Origin: Alistipes sp. CAG:435 | Lineage (GTDB): Bacteria > Bacteroidota > Bacteroidia > Bacteroidales > UBA932 | Direction: 5' to 3' | Length of the DNA: 19,519 nt | NCBI GenBank assembly: GCA_000433355.1 | Contig: FR893139.1 | Location: 1-19,519, forward strand | Translations under genes and position numbers: made by a program | The notes under the pieces: generated by a model | The model's database searches: none | The model's input: only the letters and a program-made list of their open reading frames with translations | What the model was told of the DNA's origin: nothing | Shown: positions 8,497-14,477 of the stretch, piece by piece | How positions within the stretch are numbered: the first letter of the stretch is position 1 | Layout: every line of letters starts with the position of its first letter

Positions 8497-8610
8497 AATA
8501 AGGCCTTCGTACGTGAGAGGGTCACTTTTGCGCACGGGAGGATTGTGGGACCCTTTTCTGTCGCCCGGAAGGATTGCGGGACACTCACGGGTTGCGTTAT
8601 GGCCTTATTG
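8497..8610. repeat. Inverted-repeat-bounded segment with internal imperfect repeats
   Basis: AATAAGGCC (8497-8505) is inverted as GGCCTTATT (8602-8610). Inside, TGCGCACGGGAGG (8529-8541) is an exact inverted copy of CCTCCCGTGCGCA from the neighbouring tandem repeat (8401-8413 and 8452-8464). GGATTGTGGGAC and GGATTGCGGGAC recur about 36 bp apart. Together with the tandem units this could fold into one large structure. Confidence 0.6.
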
Positions 8611-8731
8611 TCACTTGCACGAGGAGTTCCGTTTGTGTTGGCAGACAGAAATCGGCGCTGATGAACTGGATTTCTGATCAGTATGGTTTATATTTCCTCT
8701 AAAAAACTGTTCCTTTCTTATGGGACGGGCG

Positions 8732-8760
8732 TAAAAATCGCAGATTTTTATGTAAGTTTG
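8732..8760 (+). promoter_or_regulatory. Probable promoter with operator-like inverted repeat, YtxH cassette
   Basis: TAAGTTTG (8753-8760) fits TAnnTTTG and lies 15 bp before the ATG at 8776. TAAAAATC (8732-8739) and GATTTTTA (8743-8750) form a perfect 8-bp inverted repeat exactly where the promoter spacer would be, and no consensus TTTG is seen at the -33 position. This suggests a regulated promoter, but no experiment is implied. Confidence 0.45.
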
Positions 8761-8775
8761 TGAAAATCGAATGTT

Positions 8776-9090
8776 ATGAAAGGTGATTCATTATTAGCGT
8801 TTGTCGCGGGGGCGGCCGCCGGGCTTACCCTTGGGCTGTTGTTCGCTCCGGAGAAGGGCGAGGATACGCGTCGGAAGATTAAGGAAACTGTCGGTGACGC
8901 CGCGGATTCCGCCAAGGCACGGGCAAGACTCGCCAGAATGGAACTCAACGACCTGAGGGCGGAACTTCAGGATCAGGCCGAGGATCTGAAGGAAGATGTC
9001 AGGATGAAGATTCTCGAGCGCTTGGAGAAACTCGAGAGCGCGATTCAGAAGGACATTGAATATGCCGAAAGGCCGTCGGAAAACGCTTGA
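8776..9090 (+). CDS. YtxH domain-containing protein
   Basis: A 104-residue protein of the YtxH family. Residues 5-23 are a hydrophobic, Gly/Ala-rich membrane segment (AFVAGAAAGLTLGLLFAP) followed directly by the family signature PEKGEDTRRKIKE. The rest is a charged, probably coiled-coil tail. Members are small membrane-anchored proteins often linked to envelope stress, without a known biochemical activity. It is the first gene of a three-gene cassette; its stop codon lies 2 bp before the next ATG, which implies translational coupling. Confidence 0.85.
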   Translation: MKGDSLLAFVAGAAAGLTLGLLFAPEKGEDTRRKIKETVGDAADSAKARARLARMELNDLRAELQDQAEDLKEDVRMKILERLEKLESAIQKDIEYAERPSENA

Positions 9091-9092
9091 CG

Positions 9093-9443
9093 ATGAGTGA
9101 GTTCACAAAACCGATTGAGGACCTTGGCAAGAACACTGCGGACTATGTCGAGGCAAGGATTGATGACCTCAAATTAAGAACCGCTAAGGGATTGTCATTG
9201 ACGCTGGGCAAGTTGCTTTATATGTTGCTTGTCCTCTTTATCGTGTCCGTGATTCTGACTGCTCTCGCCATCGGAGGTGTTATGTGGATAGGTGAGTTGA
9301 TAGGAAGCTATGCGGCGGGGGCCGGGATTGTGGCCGCCGTGTTCATTGTGATTCTTGCGGTTGTCATCCTGCTGAGAGAGAGACTGTTCCGTAATACTTT
9401 CGTTCCGATGTTCATCAAACTTTTCTTTGACGAGGACAGATAA
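9093..9443 (+). CDS. Holin-like membrane protein (Phage_holin_3_6/Holin-X type)
   Basis: A 116-residue protein with a short amphipathic N-terminus, two strong transmembrane helices (about 38-64 and 73-95) and the basic motif LLRERLFRN after the second helix. This matches the putative holin superfamily that accompanies YtxH in many Bacteroidota. Despite the name there is no phage gene nearby, so a lytic role is not indicated. ATG 9093 is preferred over the TTG at 9087, which overlaps the stop of the preceding gene. Three bases separate it from the next gene. Confidence 0.8.
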   Translation: MSEFTKPIEDLGKNTADYVEARIDDLKLRTAKGLSLTLGKLLYMLLVLFIVSVILTALAIGGVMWIGELIGSYAAGAGIVAAVFIVILAVVILLRERLFRNTFVPMFIKLFFDEDR

Positions 9444-9446
9444 GCC

Positions 9447-9680
9447 ATGAGATATTCAGAAATAAAGACGATGGGCGAGTTGGAATCGGCTCAAAGAAAT
9501 GTCCGTGAGCGACTTAACCGCCGGAAACTTGCGATGCGCGAGTCGCTTCTGGATGCCAGGGAGGCTTTCACCCCTTCCAATATGCTGTTCTCCGGCCTGA
9601 GGAACCTTTCGGCGTTCCTGCCGGTGGAGAAGCTGCTGCTTGCTGCCGTGCGGCTGCTCAAGCACAGGATATTCAAATGA
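9447..9680 (+). CDS. Small hypothetical protein of the YtxH/holin cassette
   Basis: A 77-residue protein that I cannot assign to a named family. The first half is strongly charged and helical (repeated Arg/Glu, e.g. NVRERLNRRKLAMRESL); the second half is amphipathic to hydrophobic (VEKLLLAAVRLLKHRIF). There is no signal peptide. A peripheral membrane protein acting with its two partners is plausible. Tight spacing (3 bp) and matching base composition support it as a real gene of this operon. Confidence 0.7.
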   Translation: MRYSEIKTMGELESAQRNVRERLNRRKLAMRESLLDAREAFTPSNMLFSGLRNLSAFLPVEKLLLAAVRLLKHRIFK

Positions 9681-9717
9681 CAGTCAATCATATTCATTAA
9701 TATAACCCATTCCGCGA

Positions 9718-11526
9718 ATGAGCATATTCAAAGATAGAATCGAGGCTGTTCGGGCGATGATGCGCTCGAAAGGTTGGGATGCCGTCATAGTGACGGGGAA
9801 TGATCCGCACAACAGTGAATATTCCGCCGCGCGCTGGCATCAGGTGGCGTGGCTTACCGGCTACACTGGGGAGGGTGACCTTGTCATCACAGAGGATCGC
9901 GCCGGTCTTTGGACTGACACTCGTTATTTCATCCAGGCCTCTCAGCAGCTCCCGGCCGCGGGAGTTGAGTTGCATAAGACCCGTGTCCCTGGCCAAGTGC
10001 TTATTCCAGAGTGGCTTGCAGGTCATTTTGCGGACTGCGATGAGGTTCGCGTCGCTGTTGACGGGCTTTGCATGACAGTCTCTTCCGTGAAGGACATTCA
10101 GGAATCTGTGGGCGGGAAGGCCCATTTCGTCAACGCTCTGGACATGCTTGAGGTTCTGTGGACGGATCGTCCGAAGATTCCTCAGACCCCGATCATTACT
10201 CTTGGACCTGAGCAGGTTGGCTGGTCAAGGGTGCAAAAGGTGCGTTGGATCCGCAAATGGCTGACTGACAAAGGGTACGATGCTATTCTTCTCACGGCTT
10301 TGGATGAGATTGCCTGGATGCTGAATGTGCGTGGTCAGGATGTGGCTTACAACCCTGTCGTGATGTCGTACTTGCTTGTCACTCAGGATAATGTGCTTTG
10401 GTTCGCACGTAAGGGTGAGATTCCGGATGATGACGGAGAGACCGAGGACAGTTTCCACGAGCTCCTTGCTGACGGAGTGAATATTCAGGAATATTCAGAT
10501 GTCGAGGCCGCGCTTTCAAATCTTGTGGACGGCAATTACATCAAGGCTTTGTTTGTTGATCCGGCGACGTTGAATTTCAGTTTGTTCAGTATTCTGAACT
10601 CTCGGTATGTCATCATGGGGACCTCGCCTGTCGGGCTTCGCAAGTCGGTCAAGAACGAAGTCGAGATCGCTGGGATGAGGGAGGCTCATCTTGAGGACGG
10701 CGTTGCTATGGAGCGCTTCCTCCATTGGCTGCAAACCTCCGTCGAGGCGGGAGATGCGGTCAATGAATATGAAGCCTCACGGAAACTGCACGAGTTCCGT
10801 AGTGAGATCGAGGGCTTCCGTGGGGAGAGTTTCGAGACGATTTCGGCTTACGGTCCGAACGCCGCTCTGCCTCACTATGTCACACCGGAGGAAGGCTCCG
10901 CTGAACTCTATGCGGAAGGACTTTACCTGTGCGATTCCGGCGGGCAGTACCTGTTCGGTACCACTGACATCACCAGAACTGTTCCGCTTGGGCCTTGTTC
11001 CCAGTTGGAGAAAGAGGACTATACTTTGGTCTTGAAAGGGCATATAGCATTGGCAAAGGCTGTTTTCCCTAAGGGGACGGCTGGTTGCCAGCTGGATGTC
11101 CTGGCCCGCGAACCGCTCTGGAGCGCAAAGCGCAATTTCGGCCACGGAACCGGCCACGGGGTCGGATTCTATCTGAATGTCCACGAGGGGCCGCAGGACA
11201 TCCGTCAGAACTTCAATCGTCAGGCTTTGATTCCGGGAATGATCACAAGTGATGAGCCGGGAATATACCGGGAGGGCAAGTTCGGTATCCGTCACGAGAA
11301 CCTGATCCTTTGCGTTGATGCCGGAGAGAACGATTTCGGCCATTGGCTGAGATTCGAGACGTTGACCCTCTGCCACTTCGACACGTCGATCCTTGTCAAA
11401 GACCTTCTCGACCGCTCAGAGATTGACTGGCTCAACGCCTACAACGAGCACGTTTACCGTACTCTTTCCCCACGTCTCACTCCAGAGGTCGCTTCTTGGC
11501 TTCGTCAGAAGACGCTGCCGATCTAA
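9718..11526 (+). CDS. pepP: Xaa-Pro aminopeptidase, M24B family (aminopeptidase P)
   Basis: A 602-residue metallopeptidase that removes N-terminal residues preceding proline. It has the long three-domain layout seen in eukaryotic cytosolic aminopeptidase P, rather than the roughly 440-residue E. coli PepP form. Two creatinase-like N-terminal domains cover about 1-310 and the pita-bread catalytic domain about 315-560. The five dimetal ligands are all present: D406 (CDSGGQY), D417 (TTDITRT), H480 (HGTGHGVG), E513 (DEPG) and E527 (IRHEN). There is no signal peptide, so it is cytosolic. It begins 37 bp after the YtxH cassette without a clear promoter, so co-transcription is possible. A strong terminator follows. 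The gene symbol is by family only. Confidence 0.93.
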   Translation: MSIFKDRIEAVRAMMRSKGWDAVIVTGNDPHNSEYSAARWHQVAWLTGYTGEGDLVITEDRAGLWTDTRYFIQASQQLPAAGVELHKTRVPGQVLIPEWLAGHFADCDEVRVAVDGLCMTVSSVKDIQESVGGKAHFVNALDMLEVLWTDRPKIPQTPIITLGPEQVGWSRVQKVRWIRKWLTDKGYDAILLTALDEIAWMLNVRGQDVAYNPVVMSYLLVTQDNVLWFARKGEIPDDDGETEDSFHELLADGVNIQEYSDVEAALSNLVDGNYIKALFVDPATLNFSLFSILNSRYVIMGTSPVGLRKSVKNEVEIAGMREAHLEDGVAMERFLHWLQTSVEAGDAVNEYEASRKLHEFRSEIEGFRGESFETISAYGPNAALPHYVTPEEGSAELYAEGLYLCDSGGQYLFGTTDITRTVPLGPCSQLEKEDYTLVLKGHIALAKAVFPKGTAGCQLDVLAREPLWSAKRNFGHGTGHGVGFYLNVHEGPQDIRQNFNRQALIPGMITSDEPGIYREGKFGIRHENLILCVDAGENDFGHWLRFETLTLCHFDTSILVKDLLDRSEIDWLNAYNEHVYRTLSPRLTPEVASWLRQKTLPI

Positions 11527-11570
11527 TGTGGTATCTCGTGGCACTTAAGTGCTTGAAAATGAATATAAAA

Positions 11571-11610
11571 AGCAATGTCCTGGTGCTGTCTTCTTCACCA
11601 GGACATCGCT
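11571..11610 (+). terminator. Terminator of pepP
   Basis: ATGTCCTGGTG (11575-11585) pairs perfectly with CACCAGGACAT (11596-11606); the stem extends by AGC/GCT across one mismatch. CTTTT follows on the plus strand. Good candidate for an intrinsic terminator about 45 bp after the stop codon. Confidence 0.8.
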
Positions 11611-11683
11611 CTTTTGCATGAAAATCAAATAGTTATCTGCCACGGCACATCACAGTACATCCGTGGGTTCAGCTGCTTCGCTG

Positions 11684-11704
11684 CTTCGACAAGCTCAGCA
11701 ACCG
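11684..11704. repeat. Dispersed intergenic repeat copy
   Basis: CTTCGACAAGCTCAGCAACC is the same element as at 4061-4080, in the opposite orientation, with two changes in the last part. A near-duplicate word GCTGCTTCG precedes it. Confidence 0.65.
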
Positions 11705-11776
11705 CAGTATGGTGCCATTGAAATATGTACTATGTACGATGACTATGCACTATGCAGTATGATGTCATTGAAATAT
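11704..11776. repeat. 23-bp direct repeat, spacing 50 bp
   Basis: GCAGTATGGTGCCATTGAAA at 11704 and GCAGTATGATGTCATTGAAA at 11754 differ at two positions; both continue with TAT. The 27 bases between them are built from ACTATG/CTATGCA words, which suggests slippage or decay of a longer tandem array. Confidence 0.75.
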
Positions 11777-11796
11777 TAGGTTACCCTAATAAGTCC

Positions 11797-11852
11797 AGAG
11801 GGCCTCTGTTCTGAATTTTGGTAACGTGCAAAATTCAGGTTAGAGGCCCTCT
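11797..11852. terminator. Long hairpin 30 bp after trpB (minus-strand side)
   Basis: The arms 11797-11820 and 11829-11852 are 24 nt each. They pair over 11 bp (AGAGGGCCTCT with AGAGGCCCTCT), then a 3-nt internal mismatch, then 10 bp (CTGAATTTTG with CAAAATTCAG), with an 8-nt loop. On the minus strand it lies just after the trpB stop codon. No T-run follows on either strand, so it may be a 3'-end protecting structure or a transcription block between convergent genes. Confidence 0.65.
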
Positions 11853-11881
11853 TGACTATATTCCACCTTATATCTAATCGA

Positions 11882-13246
11882 TTACTTGTTCAGTGTGTCT
11901 GCCGACTTGATGTACTTTGCAAGCTCGGCGTCGGAGACGTGGAAGTTCTGCATCTCGCCGGAGAGGTATTGATCGTAGGCACTCATATCCACGAAACCGT
12001 GGCCGGAAAGGTTGAAGAGAATGACTTTCTCCTCGCCGGATTCCTTGCACTTGAGTGCCTCGCCTATTGTCGCGGCGATGGCGTGGCAGGATTCCGGAGC
12101 AGGGATGATGCCCTCGGTCTGAGCGAAGAGAACTCCGGCCTTGAATGCGTCAAGCTGCTCGATGTCAACTGCTTCCATATACCCATCCTTCATCAGCTGT
12201 GACAATATCACGCCGGCTCCATGGTAGCGAAGTCCGCCTGCGTGGATGGTCGCCGGCTTGAAATCGTGACCGAGGGTGTACATCGGGAGGAGCGGAGTCA
12301 TACCGGCCTCGTCACCGAAGTCATATTCAAACTTTCCTCTCGTTAGTTTCGGGCAGGAATATGGCTCGGCCGCGATGAAGCGGGTCTTTTTGCCTTCCTG
12401 AATATTATGCCTCATAAACGGGTAGGCGATGCCGCTGAAGTTCGAGCCGCCACCGAAGCAGGCCACCACGATGTCAGGATATTCCCCGGCCATCTCCATC
12501 TGCTTTTCGGCTTCCAGTCCGATTACGGTCTGGTGGAGGCAGACGTGGTTCAAGACAGATCCAAGTGTGTACTTGCAGTTAGGGGTACTTACCGCAAGCT
12601 CTATGGCCTCGGAAATCGCACATCCAAGGGATCCCTGATCGTTAGGATTTGCCGTGATGATGTCCTTCCCTGCCCTTGTGGACATTGACGGAGACGGAGT
12701 GATGGCCGCTCCGAAAGTCTGCATGATCGACCTCCTGTAAGGCTTCTGTTGGAAGCTGACCTTGACCATATAGACGGCGCAGTCCAGACCGAACTTCTTT
12801 GCGGCGTAGGATAGCGCTCCGCCCCATTGTCCGGCTCCGGTTTCGGTGGTGATGTTGGTGATGCCCTGCTCCTTGGCATAGTAGGCCTGTGCCAGGGCAG
12901 AGTTCAGCTTGTGGGATCCGGCAGGAGAGACACTCTCATTCTTGAAATAGATGTGTGCCGGTGTGCCGAGCGCGGCCTCAAGGTCATAAGCCCTTACCAG
13001 AGGCGTGCATCTGTAGCCGGCGTACTGTTCACGGACCGGTTCAGGGATAGGAATCCACTCGTCTGTCGTGTTGAGCTCCTGGTCGGCGCACGCCTTGCAG
13101 AAGATCGGGTAGAGATCCTCGGCTTTCAAGGCCTCGTGGGTGGCCGGGTTGAGGATAGGCATTGGCTTGTTGGGCATGACTGCCTGCATGTTGAACCATG
13201 CTGTCGGGATGTCGCTCTCTGGGAGCAGGAACTTTTTCTGTCTCAT
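11882..13246 (-). CDS. trpB: Tryptophan synthase beta chain, TrpB2 type
   Basis: A 454-residue PLP enzyme. K113 in AGSHKLNSA is the PLP lysine; E135 in ETGAGQWG is the likely catalytic glutamate; FGGGSN at 264-269 is the phosphate-binding loop. The extra N-terminal segment (about 60 residues before the region that aligns to standard TrpB) and the block FKNESVSPAGSHK are typical of the TrpB2 subfamily. TrpB2 makes tryptophan from indole and serine, often without a TrpA partner. In agreement, no trpA or other trp gene is near; a separate trpA-linked trpB may exist elsewhere. I see no leader peptide or trp attenuator upstream. It is a monocistronic unit with hairpins on both sides. Confidence 0.93.
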   Translation of the reverse strand: MRQKKFLLPESDIPTAWFNMQAVMPNKPMPILNPATHEALKAEDLYPIFCKACADQELNTTDEWIPIPEPVREQYAGYRCTPLVRAYDLEAALGTPAHIYFKNESVSPAGSHKLNSALAQAYYAKEQGITNITTETGAGQWGGALSYAAKKFGLDCAVYMVKVSFQQKPYRRSIMQTFGAAITPSPSMSTRAGKDIITANPNDQGSLGCAISEAIELAVSTPNCKYTLGSVLNHVCLHQTVIGLEAEKQMEMAGEYPDIVVACFGGGSNFSGIAYPFMRHNIQEGKKTRFIAAEPYSCPKLTRGKFEYDFGDEAGMTPLLPMYTLGHDFKPATIHAGGLRYHGAGVILSQLMKDGYMEAVDIEQLDAFKAGVLFAQTEGIIPAPESCHAIAATIGEALKCKESGEEKVILFNLSGHGFVDMSAYDQYLSGEMQNFHVSDAELAKYIKSADTLNK

Positions 13247-13310
13247 TTCAGTTCGTTTTTAAAATGTTAACTATTATTTATAAATCAATTTGTCTGATTT
13301 TTGACGCTTT

Positions 13311-13414
13311 GGTCGCTGAGCATGTCGAAGCGTCGAAGCGGCTTATTTGTCGTCCTGTTTTTATATGGTCACTTCGACAGGTTCAGTGACCGGAAGTGTA
13401 GCTCAGTGACCGGA
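13311..13414. repeat. Inverted pair of dispersed repeat copies
   Basis: GGTCGCTGAGCATGTCGAAG (13311-13330) faces ACTTCGACAGGTTCAGTGAC (13371-13390), and a third short piece, GCTCAGTGACCGGA, lies at 13401-13414. The two main copies are inverted relative to each other with about 40 bp between them, and could form a large hairpin between trpB and sdhC. Confidence 0.7.
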
Positions 13415-13449
13415 TTCTTGGTTCCACGACCGGGTGGCGTATAACAAAT

Positions 13450-13475
13450 AAGGGTGACCGAACACGGTCACCCTT
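13450..13475 (-). terminator. Terminator of the tRNA/sdhC unit
   Basis: AAGGGTGACCG (13450-13460) and CGGTCACCCTT (13465-13475) form a perfect 11-bp stem with a 4-nt loop, 23 bp after the sdhC stop codon. On the minus strand the stem is followed by ATTTGTT. It closes the unit, so no sdhA or sdhB transcript can follow. Confidence 0.85.
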
Positions 13476-13498
13476 GAATTTTCATTTTTAATCCTTGA

Positions 13499-14191
13499 CT
13501 AAATCAAAGCGTTTGCCTGAAGGAATGCGTTGATGCCAACAGCCGCAAAGCCAAGGAAGATCAGCGTGGCGACCACGATGCCGATCACTTTCAGTCTCTT
13601 GAACCAGGTCTGGTTGTTCCAGCCAACTGTCTGGAACATGCTCCAGAAACCGTGGCAAAGGTGGAACCATACAGCCACGAACCAGACAAGGTATAATGCC
13701 AGCACCCACCATCGTCCGAAAGTGAGATTGAGAAGTTCGTAAGGGTTGCCCTCCTCGGCGCCGGTGAACATCGCAAGCTGCATCTTGGCCCAGAAGTGGG
13801 TAAGATGGAATGCAAGGATGCCGAGAATGATGATGCCAAGCACGAACATATTCTTTGCTGACCAGGAGTCGGCGGCAGCGACGCTTGAAGCCTCATAGCG
13901 CTTGTAGCCGCCACGAGCCTTGATGTTCTTCCAAGTAAGCCAGCATCCGTAGATGATGTGGATGATGAAACCGGCGGCAAGAACCGGAACCATGATGGTC
14001 ACGATAGGCAGGGCCATGAAATCGCAGCCTTTCTGGAAAAGGCCGTCAAGTCCGTTGTAGTTGCCTGTGAAAGAGTCAATGACGGAGAACAGGTTAATAG
14101 TCACGTGAAGCAGCAGGAAGATTATAAGAAATGCTCCGCTGACTGCCTGAATGAACTTCCTTCCGATGGAATAGTGAAATGCGTTCGCCAT
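13499..14191 (-). CDS. sdhC: Succinate dehydrogenase/fumarate reductase cytochrome b subunit (b558 type)
   Basis: A 230-residue membrane anchor of respiratory complex II, of the five-helix di-heme b558 family. Hydrophobic helices lie at about 17-36, 62-85, 114-134, 161-182 and 203-224. Histidines suited to heme ligation lie in the first four: H29, H78, H129 or H132, and H177 or H180. It passes electrons between menaquinone and the SdhA/SdhB dimer in the cytoplasmic membrane. In Bacteroidota the usual order is sdhC-sdhA-sdhB, but here a terminator and trpB follow instead. Upstream, tRNA-Met lies 28 bp away and no separate promoter is seen, so the gene is probably transcribed from the promoter before tRNA-Gln. 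The protein appears full length with no missing key residue. Confidence 0.93.
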   Translation of the reverse strand: MANAFHYSIGRKFIQAVSGAFLIIFLLLHVTINLFSVIDSFTGNYNGLDGLFQKGCDFMALPIVTIMVPVLAAGFIIHIIYGCWLTWKNIKARGGYKRYEASSVAAADSWSAKNMFVLGIIILGILAFHLTHFWAKMQLAMFTGAEEGNPYELLNLTFGRWWVLALYLVWFVAVWFHLCHGFWSMFQTVGWNNQTWFKRLKVIGIVVATLIFLGFAAVGINAFLQANALI

Positions 14192-14219
14192 TATCGTCTA
14201 ATTAGTTTCTATTGTTGTG

Positions 14220-14293
14220 TAGCGGGAGTGGGGCATGATCCCACGACCTCCGGATTATGAATCCGACGCTCTAACCAGCTGAGCTACCCCGCC
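14220..14293 (-). tRNA. tRNA-Met (anticodon CAU), elongator type
   Basis: The full cloverleaf can be drawn: acceptor GGCGGGG with TCCCGCU (G-U pairs at both ends), D arm GCUC/GAGC, anticodon stem UCGGA/UCCGG with loop UUCAUAA, and T stem GUGGG/CCCAC. The anticodon stem lacks the three G-C pairs of an initiator tRNA. An isoleucine tRNA with lysidine-modified CAU is the alternative. The T loop begins with A in place of the usual U54. Confidence 0.9.
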
Positions 14294-14342
14294 ATTCTTG
14301 TTGGCAAGAGCCATAAAAACAAACCGGCCGGAGCCGGATTTG

Positions 14343-14413
14343 TTGAGATAGAAGGATTCGAACCCTCACTGACAGAGCCAGAATCTGTAGTGCTACCATT
14401 ACACCATATCTCA
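14343..14413 (-). tRNA. tRNA-Gln (anticodon CUG)
   Basis: Acceptor UGAGAUA pairs with UAUCUCA. The anticodon stem ACAGA/UCUGU encloses the loop UUCUGGC, giving CUG, and the T arm has the canonical GGGUUCGAAUCC. The 71-nt length with a short D loop is normal for glutamine tRNA in this group. CCA is not encoded. Confidence 0.93.
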
Positions 14414-14445
14414 ATGATGCGCTGCGTTTCTTCGCAACTGGACTG

Positions 14446-14476
14446 CAAAAATAGAACTTTATCCTGAATTGACAAA
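14446..14476 (-). promoter_or_regulatory. Promoter of the tRNA-Gln/tRNA-Met/sdhC unit
   Basis: Read on the minus strand, TTTG (14476-14473) and TATTTTTG (14453-14446) are separated by 19 bp, a complete match to the consensus. The -33 element is adjacent to the stop codon of the symporter gene. Transcript start is expected near 14439, about 25 nt before tRNA-Gln. Confidence 0.8.
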
Positions 14477-14477
14477 A

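Larger units (their letters stand above)
8342..8775. other. Structured repeat region after dnaE
   Basis: No gene is supported here. Reading frames that cross it translate the tandem repeat into proline-rich repeats and lack any family features. The first half is the 52-bp tandem repeat. The second half (about 8497-8610) is a repeat-rich segment enclosed by AATAAGGCC and GGCCTTATT. The last 100 bases are AT-rich and carry the promoter-like sequence for the YtxH cassette. Confidence 0.6.
11527..11881. other. Convergent intergenic region between pepP and trpB
   Basis: No gene. In order: a perfect 12-bp palindrome GCACTTAAGTGC (11541-11552), the pepP terminator (11571-11610), a dispersed repeat copy (11684-11704), a 23-bp direct repeat (11704-11726 and 11754-11776), a small inverted repeat ATTAGG/CCTAAT (11775-11790), and the long hairpin next to trpB (11797-11852). 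Confidence 0.7.

Noticed and set aside
8310..8661. Plus-strand frames of 63 and 113 codons, and a 102-codon minus frame, across the tandem repeat
   Set aside because: They translate the 51-52 bp repeat into proline-rich or charged repeats, and begin inside or just after the dnaE end.
9093..9443. Prophage signal from the holin-like gene
   Set aside because: No endolysin, structural, integrase or other phage gene is near. The YtxH/holin-like pair is a common chromosomal cassette in Bacteroidota.
14343..14413. Idea that the local tRNA-Gln suppresses the amber codon at 17403
   Set aside because: The anticodon is CUG, which reads CAG; decoding UAG would need CUA.
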